A stretch of DNA of 64,000 nucleotides from Uloborus plumipes (GCA_038373865.1 JAXGGA010004519.1:23433-87432), one strand, 5' to 3'; numbered from the stretch's first letter, positions 12,296 to 24,967 are shown. Notes: generated by a model not told the origin, from the sequence alone. Translations and numbers: made by a program.

Positions 12296-14304
12296 TATTA
12301 TATCATTTGTTTTGTTTCTATTTATCGCAGATAAAGACATGAAATTTAACGTTTAGCCAAATATAAAAGGAACATTAAAATAAAAGACATTATAACAAAA
12401 TAACTGTATTAAATTGAAAAAAAAAAAAAAAAATGCCGAGCACAAATGTTTTAACCTTTTCTTTCTTTCTCTGTCTTTTTTTTTTCTGGTTATGTGCTTT
12501 TAACGACGTAAAAGGGAAAAAATACGTATATATATCCAAAGACTGAGAATAATTAGTCTTCAATGTGCTTTCCTGAACAAATAGTATTTACAAAGAAATC
12601 CCAGAACGGTAAAAATCTTGAAGTTTTGCTGGGAAAAAGTCCTGTGTGTCATTTTTTAGATTCTTGGAAATGTTTACCAACCCACGCTCCAAACAGGTGT
12701 TAATGCGTAGGCGTTCATTTAGCAGAAATTGTTCACTGGTGCGGAACACTTTAACAAACACAAGTAATATCCTATTTGTCTTTTTTTTCTCTTTTGCTCT
12801 TCTTTTTAACAGTATTTTTGCTTGTGTAGATAGTTAAATGGACAACATAACATTGTATCTCTTTCTAGTATGTAAGTGTTACTTTTTTCTCCTGATTAGT
12901 TAATTCACTTCATTTCAATTAATTATAAGTACCACTTCTTTACAAAAAAAAAAAGTACACTGAGTTAAATTAACACTTCATTATTTTCATACGTCTAATA
13001 GAATACCCTTGTTTCGAAAATTGCTTATAAAGTTTTATAAATCAAGGTTTAAAACTATTTTCATGTAAAACCAACTTTCGATGCTTTCGTAATTTTACTG
13101 TCAATACTGTTCTAATCTGAAATCACTTAATATGCGGCATTTTTTTCAAACTACACTGGTATCGTAACTATTATGTCGAAATTCCAATGTAACAAATAGC
13201 TATTGCAAACTTACGAAATATCTTCTTTGACAGCATTCTAATTAACTTTCACAATTTCCAGACAGTTGAAATACACGCTTTAAGCCTTTTAAATTCCAAT
13301 GAATGCGCAAATGCAACTTATAAAATTGTTTATTTTAAATAGAATTTCTCAAGAACGCCTCATGGAGAAATTCAATAAACAACACTTAGAACGTAATAAA
13401 CCCGATGTGGACTTCTTTTATTAAAACTAAAATGGCGTATTTTTGAAATCTAATTTCCTCACAAACATTTCTAATTAAAAGACAAACGTGCGTAAAAATT
13501 AAATTCCTTTTATTCCCCATCTTCAGCTTTCTCGAGCGAAAGGACTTACACAGAAAACTTACTTCTTATCTGAATATCTATCAAACTGAATATCGTTACT
13601 CTACTCATCCCTGAAATAAATTACAGGATCCTTAAATAGAAGTGAATTCACTCGTTATAAGCCCGTTAGTATTCTTTTGAGATAAGTTTTTATTTTCAGC
13701 CTGCTGTAACCGACTTCATGAAACTTCATTATTAAGCCGTTCATGCTTAATTAAAGCATCAGCGAAAACTGTATAGAACAATGTTGTGTTATTTCTACAG
13801 AAAGGTTTCGTGGAAGAAAAAAAAATGTCTTTTTTCCTTTCTTGTTTCGCTCAAATTACTTGAAATATGAAGAACAGGATGGTCGAAGGCACACGATTAA
13901 CGAGTTGGAACTTTTGACTAACTGACCTTGTCTAATGGTGAATATTGTGTTCGTTTCAAAGCCAGCTAAGCGAAAAGCCTCTTCACAAATAACGCAGTGC
14001 GTGCTCTAATTCAAGAATCATTAAACCTTTTAAATTTTGATCTAAAGATGGGCATAAAGTAATACTTTTCAATGTGCAGTGTGATGTAACTTTAAAGAAA
14101 GAAGAACATTTTTAAGTCTCGCGTAATCGAAAGTCTTGAGTTTTCATCACTATCTGAAAATGTTAAAATTTCACAATGGGTAATGATTGGTCTATTGTAG
14201 TTTTGGGTCTTTTATTTTTCAGTGATAATCACTCCTTATTTATTTTAACACGATTACCTTTAAGCTACATATTTATCTAAAAATTTCATTGTTCAAAATG
14301 ACAC

Positions 14305-14849
14305 TTAACCCATTTATGCCCAGTGTCCTAAAAACGGGAAGCTGGTTAGTTACTGCATACAAAAACCTATAATGGGTATATACTATTACTAAAGCTGTTT
14401 TTCACAAGTTAAATAGTTCTTCTTCTTGAGAAAACCGGTTAGAGTCACTATTCGGACATCAGATTTTATTTATTGACGGCTATTTTCAGACAAATTAGTC
14501 AAGAAACGATCCATCATGGGTAGTCATAGAAAGTATTTTTTTTTTTTTTTTTTGCGAACTTATTTTTCATAAAATTCAGCTATTTTAAAATGATTTGCTT
14601 AAAATTGATCACAGATATGTTTTATGATGTTACTTTGCAAAAGAAAAGTCAAGTAAGCTCGTATTTTGCTCACATATCTGCAAAATATCCCACAAACAAG
14701 ACGTTAAAAAACTGAATAAATATGGCAACGGCGAACTATTTTAAGCCTAAAATTTATGTAAACCATTCCAAGTAAAAGTTTTAAGCAGATAAAAATTGAA
14801 AAAAAAAATGTTAAAAAAAAAAAAAAAAACTTGGGCATAAATTAGTTAA
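14305..14849 (+). mobile_element. TTAA-flanked piggyBac-like MITE, copy 1
   Basis: The element has TTAA at each end (14305-14308, 14846-14849) and imperfect inverted termini: CCCATTTATGCCCAGTG at the left and, reversed, CTAATTTATGCCCAAGT at the right. There is no reading frame. TTAA flanks and CCC-type termini are the mark of piggyBac. A second copy in opposite orientation lies at 19116-21462 and is split by a Tigger-like insertion; this intact copy serves as its reference. Confidence 0.8.
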
Positions 14850-15220
14850 CTGAATATTTGTTGTTCAAGACTTTGTTAGATGAATTTATTTGAAATTTTC
14901 ATTCTTGACAGATAATCAATTCCAATTTAACTATATCCATTTAATTTGCATTTTTATTACTAAAAATTAAAACGCTTTGTATTAGCAATTGAACAATTTG
15001 TCATTATAGCAGAGTTAAAAGTCCCAGTCCGCTGTAATTTAAGACTGAATTGAATCTGCTTTTCTTATGGTGAAAATTGTGTTTTTCACGAAATGACTTT
15101 TATTCGATTTTGTAGTCAACTTATTGTAGTTAGTTTATTAATTTCCAAGTATTTCAAAAAATCTTGACGATCACCAGTGGTGGATATGTGTGTCATGAAT
15201 CACTTTCAAGATCAAAGGTA

Positions 15221-15626
15221 CACTGCAAAAGATGAACTGTTGTATTTACAGTATGATACTGGAAGCCGAGGTTCCAATTTAAAACTGCAAAATGTACAGT
15301 TATAAACTGAAACAAGCAATTTTCAGTTTCTTACAGTAAAGTGAGAAATTTTACAGTTTATTGATGTACAATTTAGTTGTATTATACTGTAAAAGCAATA
15401 GCATAATACTGGCAGCAGAGGTTCCAGTTTAAAACTGTTTAATGCACGATAATAAACTGTTAAATTAGCAATTTTAGTTCATTATGTAAAATTAGTAATT
15501 TTGCAGTTTAGTGTTGTAAGGTTAGTAATTTTGCAGTTTAGTACTCTAAAATTAGCATTTTTTGCAGTTTATTACTATAAAATTAGCTGCATTATACTGA
15601 AAAATAACATTAATTTTTTTACAGTG
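15221..15626. mobile_element. CACTG-family MITE, copy 1, TA-flanked
   Basis: The ends are CACTGCAAAA and TTTTTACAGTG, with TA on both sides. The interior is built of degenerate blocks about 30 bases long containing AAACTGTAAAATTAG and TTTTACAG motifs, and the phrase GAGGTTCCA..TTAAAACTG appears twice. Related copies are at 25226, 29770 and 34743. There is no coding capacity. The TA flanks suggest a Tc1/mariner-related MITE, but the other copies have poor target duplications. Confidence 0.7.
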
Positions 15627-17035
15627 TAAATTCAAATGAGTGTTAAGGTGTCTTTTACACTGTCAACATGGAAGCGATTCACATTACAATCTGGAGGCTA
15701 TTGGGCAAACTCCCCAGCCCACCTTTCAAACAAGTGATTTTTCAACACTATGTTCTTATTTTCTTCGTCAATGGTAATAAGTACGCCAAATGTTGAGTTT
15801 TCGTCATGATTGTTGGTTTCTGCCATACGTATAAAAAATTATGCAACCTATATAAGTATTTTTCTCAAGATGAAACTCATCACACACTTTAAGCAGGCTC
15901 GACAGAAACGGAATGTCATTCAACGCAAAATATTTTAAAATTCTTTCCTTATTAAAATCATCATCACGTGTTTTCCTATAAAGCATTAAATAATTTTTAA
16001 TAGAGATAAAACTTGCTCTGTAATCAAATTATGTTATAGAAATACATGTACTCTTTATAAGATTCGCAGAATATATAGATGTTTTTTTTCTGTAGGTAAA
16101 CTAAAAAAGCTTTATAAATGAGATGCTGGTTGCTAATGGATTACTTGCCGGATAATATGAATAAAAATAGCAATCATACTATACGTAAAAGACAGCTTTA
16201 AAAAAATGGCAGAGTAGAAGCTACGACTTTAATGCACTTTAAAGTTATTTTTACGAGCATAATTACCGTAGCAATATTATTTTGCGAAAGTTTAATCCAA
16301 TTGTATTTAAAAGTACTAAGAGCTTAGTAAAATACTGTTGCTGCAGAAATATTTTTCACTATCCTCCTAAATTATAATTAATAAAAAAAACTTTTTGTTT
16401 AACGCAGAACAAATTAAAAGAAATCTACAGATTTTTGAAACTGCAAATTTGGCATTGAGTGAGCGTTTCACTTATTTGCTATTACATTTTAACTTCAACT
16501 GTTTGAATTAATCTTAAATATAAATAAATATTGAAATTAACTAAACACACTTTAAGTTAATAACTCTGAATGCACAAACTATATTTATTTTTTAAACTAA
16601 AAATATTTTCATTTGTATTATGATGATAAAGTTTCCGCTTTCCCTATGCTTTTTAAATGCAAATATTGAAAGCCATTTAGCTTTTAATGAAATTAACACT
16701 GGAGTTCAGTGCTCTCAAATTTCTCATTATCTTCCTTTTAAAGTTTTCTCTTTGAAATGTGTCGAGTGAATAGCTATTGTTAGCATCACAAATGTCTTTT
16801 GCTCAAAGACAATTTTCCATTAATCCTATAAATAGTCCTTCAGTTCAAAGGCGAATTCATTTACCGGTCCTGAGGTCGAACAATATGAGGATACCTAATC
16901 TACTGAAATGAGCCTGGGAAGCAAAGAGGAGTTCTTTTCATACATGCATTAGATCTTTAAAATAGGTTTTCTTAATAAGAAAAATTTATACACATGGATT
17001 CATTGTGATTTCGGACATTTTCAAAATATTTATTA

Positions 17036-18621
17036 CTAGCAGTACCCGCACGGCTTTGCTTGTGGTATAAACTTAAAAATTCATTTGTAAAAAAATGATA
17101 TAGCAAAAAAAAAACTCTATTTTAGTTATAATTCAACTATAATTCTTTCAAAGAATGATATAAAAATTTGGCATGGACCCCACACTACTTCCTTTTACGT
17201 GTAAATTTCTTAGTAGATGCCTTAAATGCTAAAATAGTGCTTGGAGTGAGCAAGATAACAATTCAAACATTTACATCCCTAGTTTGCCACAAAACAATGC
17301 CAAAAAAAAAGGTTTTACAATGATTAATCTCCTAAATATCGCCGATTTTAACATCATTTAGTGGATTTTTCGCAAAATATCGCCAATAGCGCCAAATTGA
17401 ACCAAAATAAAAAAAAAAAAAAAATTCGCCACATTTGCCGCCAACTTGGCGATATGTCGCCAAATGGGCGTCAAACACTTGGCGACTAAAAGTTTGGCTA
17501 TATTTCGCTAAGTGGTCGCGCCAATTCATATCACTTTTGTCTGCATTGAAATTAACACTGATTTACCCCATAAAAGTGGTAAAACCCCCCTTGGGGGAAT
17601 TCGAATGCAACCCCAAGGGGCACAAAAATAAGCCAAAAGAGAAAATAAGAACAATTTTGCTGCTCATAGAAATCTTACCAAAGTTTAAAAGAAGAAGAAA
17701 GTTTTCTTTCCTAACTTCAAAAACAAAATAATAGAAATTTCGTGCATTATTTTTCACCATGATAATAAAAACAATAAGCATCGACAAACATCCACCAGCA
17801 AATGACAAATTAAAAGCCAAACTCGTTCACTCAAGCCATTTACTGCAATTTATATTGAAATAAAAAAAAGGAAATAAAATATGTTTTGCCAGACGATAAA
17901 TTTTGAATGGTTTACTATCATGTTGTTTCTTTTTTGACCTCATTTTGGTTAAACAATGTTTCCCTCTTCTACACAACTCGTCAGATCGCCAAAATATCTT
18001 TAAACTCACAAAAATGGTACGCGTCAGTTTCTTCCTTCTCTACCTTTTTTAAAGAAAGGACTCGATTTCTCATTTGATTGACAGGTGCCATCTTATCACG
18101 ATTTTATTATATTTCATTGGACTAATTTTAATAAGGCTTGGAGTTTGGATTGCTACAAAAACAAATACATTTTTAAAATTATTAATGGAAAAAGAACGAA
18201 ACAAATAAACGAAATAAAAACGTAACCATGGTAACAACATTAAAAGTTGATTTCCGTTGATAAAATAATTCATTTCCTTAACCATTTTAGAATCGTTTGG
18301 CTTGCTTTACTGAAGATAAGCCTTGAATTCCGGGATTCTAAAAACAATTGTTACAGCTCTCCTGATGATCGTAGAAACTTCGAAAAAACTTCATTTTGAG
18401 CAGAAAATTTCAAGCTTTCGAATGACATAAGACTTGAAAATGTGTATGAAATATTTCTTCCCTATTTTATCGAATTTCCGCTAAGAATTCGAATGGAAAA
18501 AGAACGAAATGGAATTTTCGAAAAATCGATTCGAGGTGCAAAACTACATGCTACAAACTAATTTTGTGCCAAGTGGCATGAAAATCGACCGAACGGTTTT
18601 GGCGCTACGCGCGTAACAGAC

Positions 18622-18660
<39 letters not shown>

Positions 18661-18689
18661 CCCACCTTCAGCTTTATTATTAGTAGAGA
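17036..18689 (-). mobile_element. Non-autonomous Helitron, complete ends
   Basis: Read on the minus strand, the 5' end is TCTCTACTAATAATAAAGCT at 18689, preceded by A (T18690). The 3' end is GCCGTGCGGGTACTG followed by CTAG at 17036, then T (A17035). Both borders therefore fit the Helitron A^T target exactly. No helicase or Rep sequence was recognised; the open frames inside are short and look random. Near the 5' end is a (GAAA)n tract, and 17330-17530 is rich in GGCGATAT/ATATCGCC inverted motifs. Length is 1,654 bases. Confidence 0.85.
18622..18660. repeat. (GAAA)n microsatellite
   Basis: About ten AGAA units follow CGCGCGTAACAGACAG, inside the Helitron at 17036-18689. Confidence 0.95.
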
Positions 18690-19273
18690 TAGTTTTCAAT
18701 TTAATGTAAATAAAATTTACGTTCCGGAAGATATTCTTGATTTAGCTCTCTTCGACACATTTCAACTCATTTTAGTAAAAAAATAATTCACTAAAAATTA
18801 ACTATTGTTTGTTTAAATTATATACTTTAAAGTCATTTAAAAAGCATTATCACTTTTAGTAATCAAAATACCATATTTAATTAAACCAATCACACCACAC
18901 ATATAACATATATATTTTCGAAAACTATGAAACTATGTGTGCATGACTATTAATGTTATAGCATTTCGAAAAATCCAAGTGATAAGTTATCTTACTTGAT
19001 ATTATACTTACTAAGTTCTTAACAAGATTATCAATGCTTGCCCGTATCATCTAAGTTGAGAAAAATGTGTAGGTCAACAAGCTTCTATTGTAATACTTTT
19101 AGAAAAGAATTTTATAAAAAAAAAAATTCAATTTTTATGTGCTTAAAACTCTTACATAGAATGGTTTACATACATTTTAGGCTTAAAGTAGTTCGCCGTT
19201 GCCGTATGTATTAAGTTATTTAACGTCCTGTTTATGTGATATTTTGCAGACATGTGCGCAAAATACGACCTTA

Positions 19274-21120
19274 GGGTAGACCGGGGGAATGCCGCCACCA
19301 TAAGGAACTTCAATTTTTATCACCATCAAAAATCGTAATTATGAGCTAGATAAATTTTTGGAACATAGTACGCAATCTTAAGAATGTTTTAAAAAGTTGT
19401 CATCTATAAATCTTAAAAAGAATTAGTCACAAAAAATTAACTTACTAACCTCTGAATTGTGTGCGGTATTACCCAGGGAGCTGGGGTAATCCCGCCACGA
19501 ACCTGGGGTAATGACGTCACTAGCAAATGTGACAAAAATACTAAGAAGGAAGATTTATTCAAAATCTTACATGCATATAGTAAAATAATATAGGAACTGA
19601 AAAGCAGAAGAAGTGACATTATTAGGTTATACGAGTGAAAAAACAGTGTATTTAAAATTGATCTGATTTCTTAAAATTTACAAAAATCACAAATGTAGTT
19701 GTCAGCTGTTTCATCATCGCTACATTCTGAATGAACCCACTTGCCACAACAAGTGCATCTGTACCACAGTTCGTTGGTTCCATATTCATGCCCCCCCCCC
19801 CCATATGGCACAAAGTTGAACATTTGGATCGCTGGGATCAAAAAGGTCATCATTTTCGTTGTCATCACAGAACTTTTTGACGTCAATGTTCTCCTCCTCT
19901 GAAGAGTTTTCAAAACTAAAAAGTCGCTTACCCCTTTTCTTAACCGATTTATTAATTTTCTTTTGCTGTGTTGGCACTACTTTTTCTTTTCTTGCCTTGG
20001 TTTTAGTTTTGATGGGCAGTTAGTTTTGCTGGTTTTAGTTGCAGAGGGCTTTCTTAGAGAAATCTTAGGGTTTCTTTTCCGAAAACAACTCACCCAATCC
20101 TCCCGTGCCATTATTGTTGTGCGATTAAAATTGTGTTTGATATTTAAGTCTTCCGCCACTTCAAATGCCATACGTCTCAATTCTGTAATTGTAATTCCAA
20201 AGAATAGGTTTGCCATTGTAAAAACTTTGTCTTTCAATATTTCTTCTTGTTCCCTGTTAAAAACTGGGTTTCTGCCCATGGTAGGAGTCGATGTTTTTTA
20301 TTTTTTATTCTATCACGAAGAGTCAATCGTGGAATATTGAAATGTTGCGCAACACTTTTCACTGATTTACCTTCAGGCACATGCTGCAAAGCTGCTTTTA
20401 AATCTTCCTCAGACCATTTAGATTTATTGGTAAACCTTTTATAAACTCTAGGCACTTAGAAAATAAACGAAAAAAATGTGTTAACTATTCAAAATAGTAT
20501 AAAAAATGGCATTCTTTGCATGCTTTTTGGACGAGTTTTTTTTATTTTTTTTTTTACTTTTTTGGAAAGAGTTTTTATCTCTTACATCCCTTGAAAATTT
20601 TGAAACGAAAGTTTTTATCAAGCTCAGTTTACTTTTGCGCATGTTAGCTGCTTTAAAAAATTGTTTTTGATAAATACAGTGGAAAGACGCGTCAGGGGGC
20701 AATGCCGCCAACATGGTGGCATCACCCCCAGGAAGGTGGCGTGATAACCCCGTTTGGACAACATGGAAGAAACGTAGATTTAACGACATGAAAACAAATG
20801 GAAATGATCAATATTGTTGATTAAAATGTAGGCTAAAATATGTAGTTAAAGATTATTCCTAGCAAATGGTGCCATTGTAACATCTAAAGGTACATACCTC
20901 AGTTTATTCAAAGTGGAAAAATAAGATCAAACTTCTTAAAAACTATGTTTGTCACTATAAAAACAAAAAAACGTGAGCAATGGCGACCGTCCACTCGGGG
21001 CATTAGTTGTAGTATCGTTCGATATAGGTCAAGAGCTGTCGGGTCGCCTAACCGGTGTCCTTGACTAGAATATCAGGGGTGGCGGCAATGCCCTGGGTGG
21101 CGGCAATCCCCGGTCTACCC
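19274..21120 (-). mobile_element. Tigger/pogo-like element with partial transposase
   Basis: The left end is GGGTAGACCGGGGGAATGCC and the right end is GGCAATCCCCGGTCTACCC, its inverted counterpart. TA lies on both sides (19272-19273, 21121-21122). Subterminal copies of the GGCGGCAATGCC motif occur near 20700 and 21080. The minus-strand transposase keeps both DNA-binding domains and a C-terminal finger but lacks the catalytic core. The copy is nested in a TTAA MITE whose sister copy shows the uninterrupted TA site. Confidence 0.9.
19671..20455 (-). pseudogene. Tigger/pogo-like transposase, DDE core absent, C-terminal PHD-like finger
   Basis: From the ATG at 20455 the protein starts MPRVYKRFTNKSKWSEEDLK and continues KSVAQHFNIPRLTLRDR, a psq-type helix-turn-helix. 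After a frame change in an A-rich run near 20290 it continues [36 protein letters not shown] and [20 protein letters not shown], a CENP-B-type HTH. After another frame change near 19995 it reads through an acidic stretch to a frame slip in the C-homopolymer at 19791-19802. It ends ELWYRCTCCGKWVHSEC..DETADNYICDFC, a Cys/His finger known from the tails of some pogo-like transposases. The roughly 200-residue DDE nuclease is missing, so it cannot catalyse transposition. Confidence 0.85.
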
Positions 21121-21458
21121 TATCTGACTTTATTTTTTGCAAAGTAACATTACAAAAGGCATCTGTGATCGATTTTAAGCAAATCATTTTAAAATAGTTT
21201 AATTTTATGAAAAATAAGTTCGCAAAAAAATTACTTTCTGTGGCTACCTCTGCTGGATCGCTGCTTGACTGATTTGTCTGAAAATAGCTGTCAATAAATA
21301 AACTCTGATGTCCAAATAGTGGCTCTTACTGGTTTTCTCAAGAAGAAGAACTATTTAACTTGTGAAAAACAGCTTTAGTAAAAGGACATACCCATTACAG
21401 GTTTTTGCATGCAGTAACTAACAAGCGTCCCGTTTTTAGGCTACTGGGCATAAATGGG

Positions 21459-24400
21459 TTAACCCTTTATGATTCCGATACCCCGACGCGACTTAGAAGT
21501 AACACTTATATTAATTTTGTATTATGAATCTTAAATGGCTGGAATTATGCTGGTACTTGAAAGTACCGCTCCTTGTAATTTGCCGAGAGATCGACAGATG
21601 GTACCTGCGATCGGAAACAGTTTTCTTAGGGGCCCCAAGGCCTAGGGGGTCTTAGACCCTACTGATTGTCAATTTTTTTTAAGTCGTTGTATGTTTTGCT
21701 TGATGCATTTTCAACTTAAGGAACCAAAAAAAAATGTTTATAAATGGGTCATTCCATGTCAAGTTGATCCAACGTTTTTTACCTTACATTTTTGTATTTC
21801 TTTCAAATTTGGCTCATCAATTGTACCCCTTGAGGTAATCAAAAGTCTCAATTTTTAGATTTTTATCTCTATTATTTTTTGATTTATGAGACTTTGAACT
21901 TAGGAAAAACCCTCGTTTTTCCATGGATAAGGGAACATAAAAGGGACCATAACTCGGCACCAAATACAGATAGAACGATTTGGTGAATGGCATTTTAAAG
22001 TACGTTAGTTGCCGCTTAATCTGATATGCAACATGACTAATTTGATAAAAATTTTCTTTTTCAAAAAATGAAATTTAAATTTCAAATTTAAATTTCTCGA
22101 AAAACATATAATGAATTTTTTTCAAAAAATTCTCAAAAATTTTTGTGTATTTTATCTATGTTTGTACAAATTTTTAGATTGGGATCTCAATGGGATCATA
22201 TTTTTTTGATTTTTTGAATAAAACTGTATAGGAAAAAAAATGATATTTTTTAGATTCTATTTATTTAAATACTAAGTTGTCTGGCTTGTGATGGTCTAAA
22301 ACGTAGTAAATAAACATGAATATATTTAAAGTGAGCTGGCATGAGCTTATAGATTTGTCAGGTTCACCTCCTCACCCCTTTCTCCCCCCCACAACCACTC
22401 TTTTTTAATTCAAAACTGTTCAAAATGTTAAAAAAAAACTCTTTGATACAAAATGAATAGTAAACTTATTTAAAGTTCGTAAATGGGTTTCCTTATAACT
22501 AGACGAAGTATCCCCTCCTCCACCGTTAACCGTCCAATATACCGTTAACTCTGTACTATTATGACATCTAACCTGGGGATTGAATTGACTATTATTTTTA
22601 CTCTAGGTAAGTGAGCTAGCATTAACTTGTAAATTAGTCAGCTCCCCCTCCCTTCCTTCCCGACCCAACCATTTTTCCCCCAAGCTATTTCAAATGCTAA
22701 AAAAAAAAACCTTTTTGATACAAAATGCACAGTAAACTTATTTAAAGTTGGTAAATGGGTTTCCTTATAACAAGGCAAAGTAAAACCCTTCCCCCACCCA
22801 AATATACCATTAACGCTACACTAATATGACTTCATTTCATCCCCTCCCCCAGCACCAATCTTCAATTTTGGAGGAAGAAAAGAAACGGTTCGCCCCAAGA
22901 TCATAGCAAACAGCAAAATAGCACTGTTTCCCCTTGTTCTCATAATGTTTTCCCATTATTTTAACAAAAAACTGAAAAGAAATCAAAGTATCAGGTTATA
23001 TATCAGTCCCAATCACTGACATATTTCCTTTCTCTTATTGGACAAAGCTCATGAGCTAATAGGAAAGAGTAACAAACAGAACAAAATGAAACACTACCAG
23101 ACATCAGTAGAGACTAAGGCTTTGAAACGGGGTTAGGCGGGATGATAAAAAAATAAGAGTTTGGAGCGGGAAGGTAGGAAAAGGGGAGGAGCAATCTGTA
23201 CAGAAGTTGAACAACATGAGAGGTTATGATCAAAAAAGCAGTGTTTGTTTAATATATGTATATAGATATATCTTGCTGCATTACTTTCCTTTACAACAAA
23301 ATGAAAAATAACACAAACAATTAAAAAAATTAAATAACAGCTGCACACTAGATAATGTGGGAAGATAGTTATGGGGACACAGACACATGATCTGATATTT
23401 TGATTTATTTTCAGTTTTATGCGAAAAGAAAAGAAAAAACGATGAGAACAAGGAGAAACAGTGCTATTTTGCTGTTTGCTATGATCTTGGGGCGACCCAT
23501 TTATTTCCTCCCTTCAAAATTGAAGATTGGTGCTGGGGTAGAAGATGAAATGAATCATAAAGTTAAATTTCAGATGTTGAATGGAAGTACACTTTGAAGT
23601 TTGGATCGAAAAGAAACATTTTGTCTGAAAAACAATAGATATACCTAGGGTGAAAATAATCCTCAATTCAAGCCCGAGGTTGGACGTCATATTAGTATAG
23701 TGTGAATAGTATATTTGTGTGGGGAGGGGGATACTTCGTCTAGTTATAAGGGAACCCATTTACCAACTTTAAATAAGTTTACTATTCATTTTGTATCAAA
23801 GAGTTTTTTTAAAAAACATTTTAAACAATTTTGAAAAAAAAAAAGAGTGGTTGTGTGAGGGAGGGAGGGGGGGGGGTGAACCTGACAAATCTATAAGCTC
23901 ATGCCAGCTCACTTTAAAAATATTCATGTTTATTTACTACTTTTTAGACCATCACAAGCCAGACAACTTAGTATTTAAATAAATAGAATCTAAAAAATAT
24001 CATTTTTTTCCTATACAGTTTTATTCAAAAATTCAAAAAAATATGATCCCATTGAGATCCCAATCTAAAAATTTGTACAAACATAGATAAAATACACAAG
24101 AATTTTTGAGAATTTTTTGAAAAAAACTCATTATATGTTTTTTGAGAAATTTAAATTTGAAATTTAAATTTCATTTTTTGAAAAAGAAAATTTTTATTAA
24201 ATTAGTCATGTTGCATATCAGATTAAGCGGCAACTAACGTACTTTAAAATGCCATTCATCAAATCGTTCTATCTGTATTTGGTGCCGAGTTATGGTCCCT
24301 TTTATGTCCCCTCATCCATGGAAAAACGAGGGTTTTTCCAAAGTTCAAAGTCTCATAAATCAAAAAATAATAGAGATAAAAATCTAAAAATTGAGACTTT

Positions 24401-24543
24401 TAATTACCTCAAGGGGTACAATTGATGAGCCAAATGTGAAAGAAATACAAAAATGTAAGGTAAAATTTTTCTCAGATTTTGGATCACTTGACGTGGAATG
24501 ACTCAAATTCATTGCTAAATTAATTTGGGACATAAAGGGTTAA
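21459..24543. mobile_element. Giant TTAA-flanked foldback element (3.1 kb)
   Basis: TTAA stands at both ends (21459-21462, 24540-24543) with inverted termini CCCTTTATG / CATAAAGGG. The left arm, about 21747-22955, is inverted at about 23435-24502. Matching blocks include CCTTACATTTTTGTATTTCT, AAAAACCCTCGTTTTTCCAT and GCAGTATTTGG-like stretches around 21960/24280. The single-stranded form would give a stem of about 1 kb around a loop of about 480 bases. The left arm holds an extra direct duplication (period about 280, units at 22331 and 22611), and the first 280 bases (21463-21746) have no partner. No transposase was recognised. TTAA and CCC ends point to mobilisation by piggyBac-type enzymes. 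Confidence 0.85.
22331..22850. repeat. Direct duplication inside the foldback left arm
   Basis: Two diverged units begin GTGAGCTGGCATGAGCTT (22331) and GTGAGCTAGCATTAACTT (22611). Each carries a C-rich run, a CTCTTTGATACAAAATG-like stretch and TAAATGGGTTTCCTTATAAC. The right arm has only one counterpart (23700-23930, inverted). Confidence 0.8.
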
Positions 24544-24690
24544 ACAATAAAAAATATTTCACCAGCTGATGAAAATATAATTTAACTAAGTAATTTTTTC
24601 AAGCATTTTACCATACATTTTTGAAACAATTTGTTCCCTATTAACAAACTAATTTGAAATTACTTTCAAAATCTTGGCAATTACTTGCAG

Positions 24691-24728
24691 CTAAATAATA
24701 ATAATAACAAGAATAATAATAATAATAA

Positions 24729-24790
<62 letters not shown>

Positions 24791-24791
24791 T
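24691..24791. repeat. Compound microsatellite (AAT)n (AT)n (GTAT)n
   Basis: AAT-rich repeats pass into about 24 AT units and then three GTAT units. It lies 177 bases upstream of exon c. Confidence 0.95.
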
Positions 24792-24967
24792 TAAAGAACA
24801 TGCAGTGAAAAAAATTAACAAATAATGTTCTGAATATCCTATATACTTCCGTTTCTTCGTTTACTGAATGTATGGCTATGTTTTTTTCTCTTTTTTTTTC
24901 GTTTCCACTTTCAAAACGAGATTTAATAGAGAAACTAATCACCAACTCTCTAATCACTTCTTTACAG

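Larger units (their letters stand above)
19116..21462 (-). mobile_element. TTAA MITE copy 2, split by a Tigger-like element
   Basis: 19116-19273 and 21121-21458 together align, reversed, with the MITE at 14305-14849. Shared blocks include AATGGTTTACATA, TTAGGCTTAAAGTAGTTCGCC (AGGCTTAAAATAGTTCGCC in copy 1) and TTTTCTCAAGAAGAAGAACT. The right end is GGGCATAAATGGG followed by TTAA (21459-21462). The left TTAA terminus is lost. The insertion of 1,847 bases at 19274-21120 sits at a TA within it. Confidence 0.85.
7916..24967 (+). other. Intron between exons b and c (17 kb)
   Basis: The donor is GTAAGT at 7916 and the acceptor CTTCTTTACAG ends at 24967; both are phase 0. It holds pogo-like, mariner-like, TTAA-flanked, CACTG-type, Helitron and foldback elements. 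Stretches where I see nothing beyond AT-rich unique sequence and homopolymers are 7916-9258, 12296-14304, 15627-17035 and 18690-19115. No alternative receptor exon was found. Confidence 0.9.
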
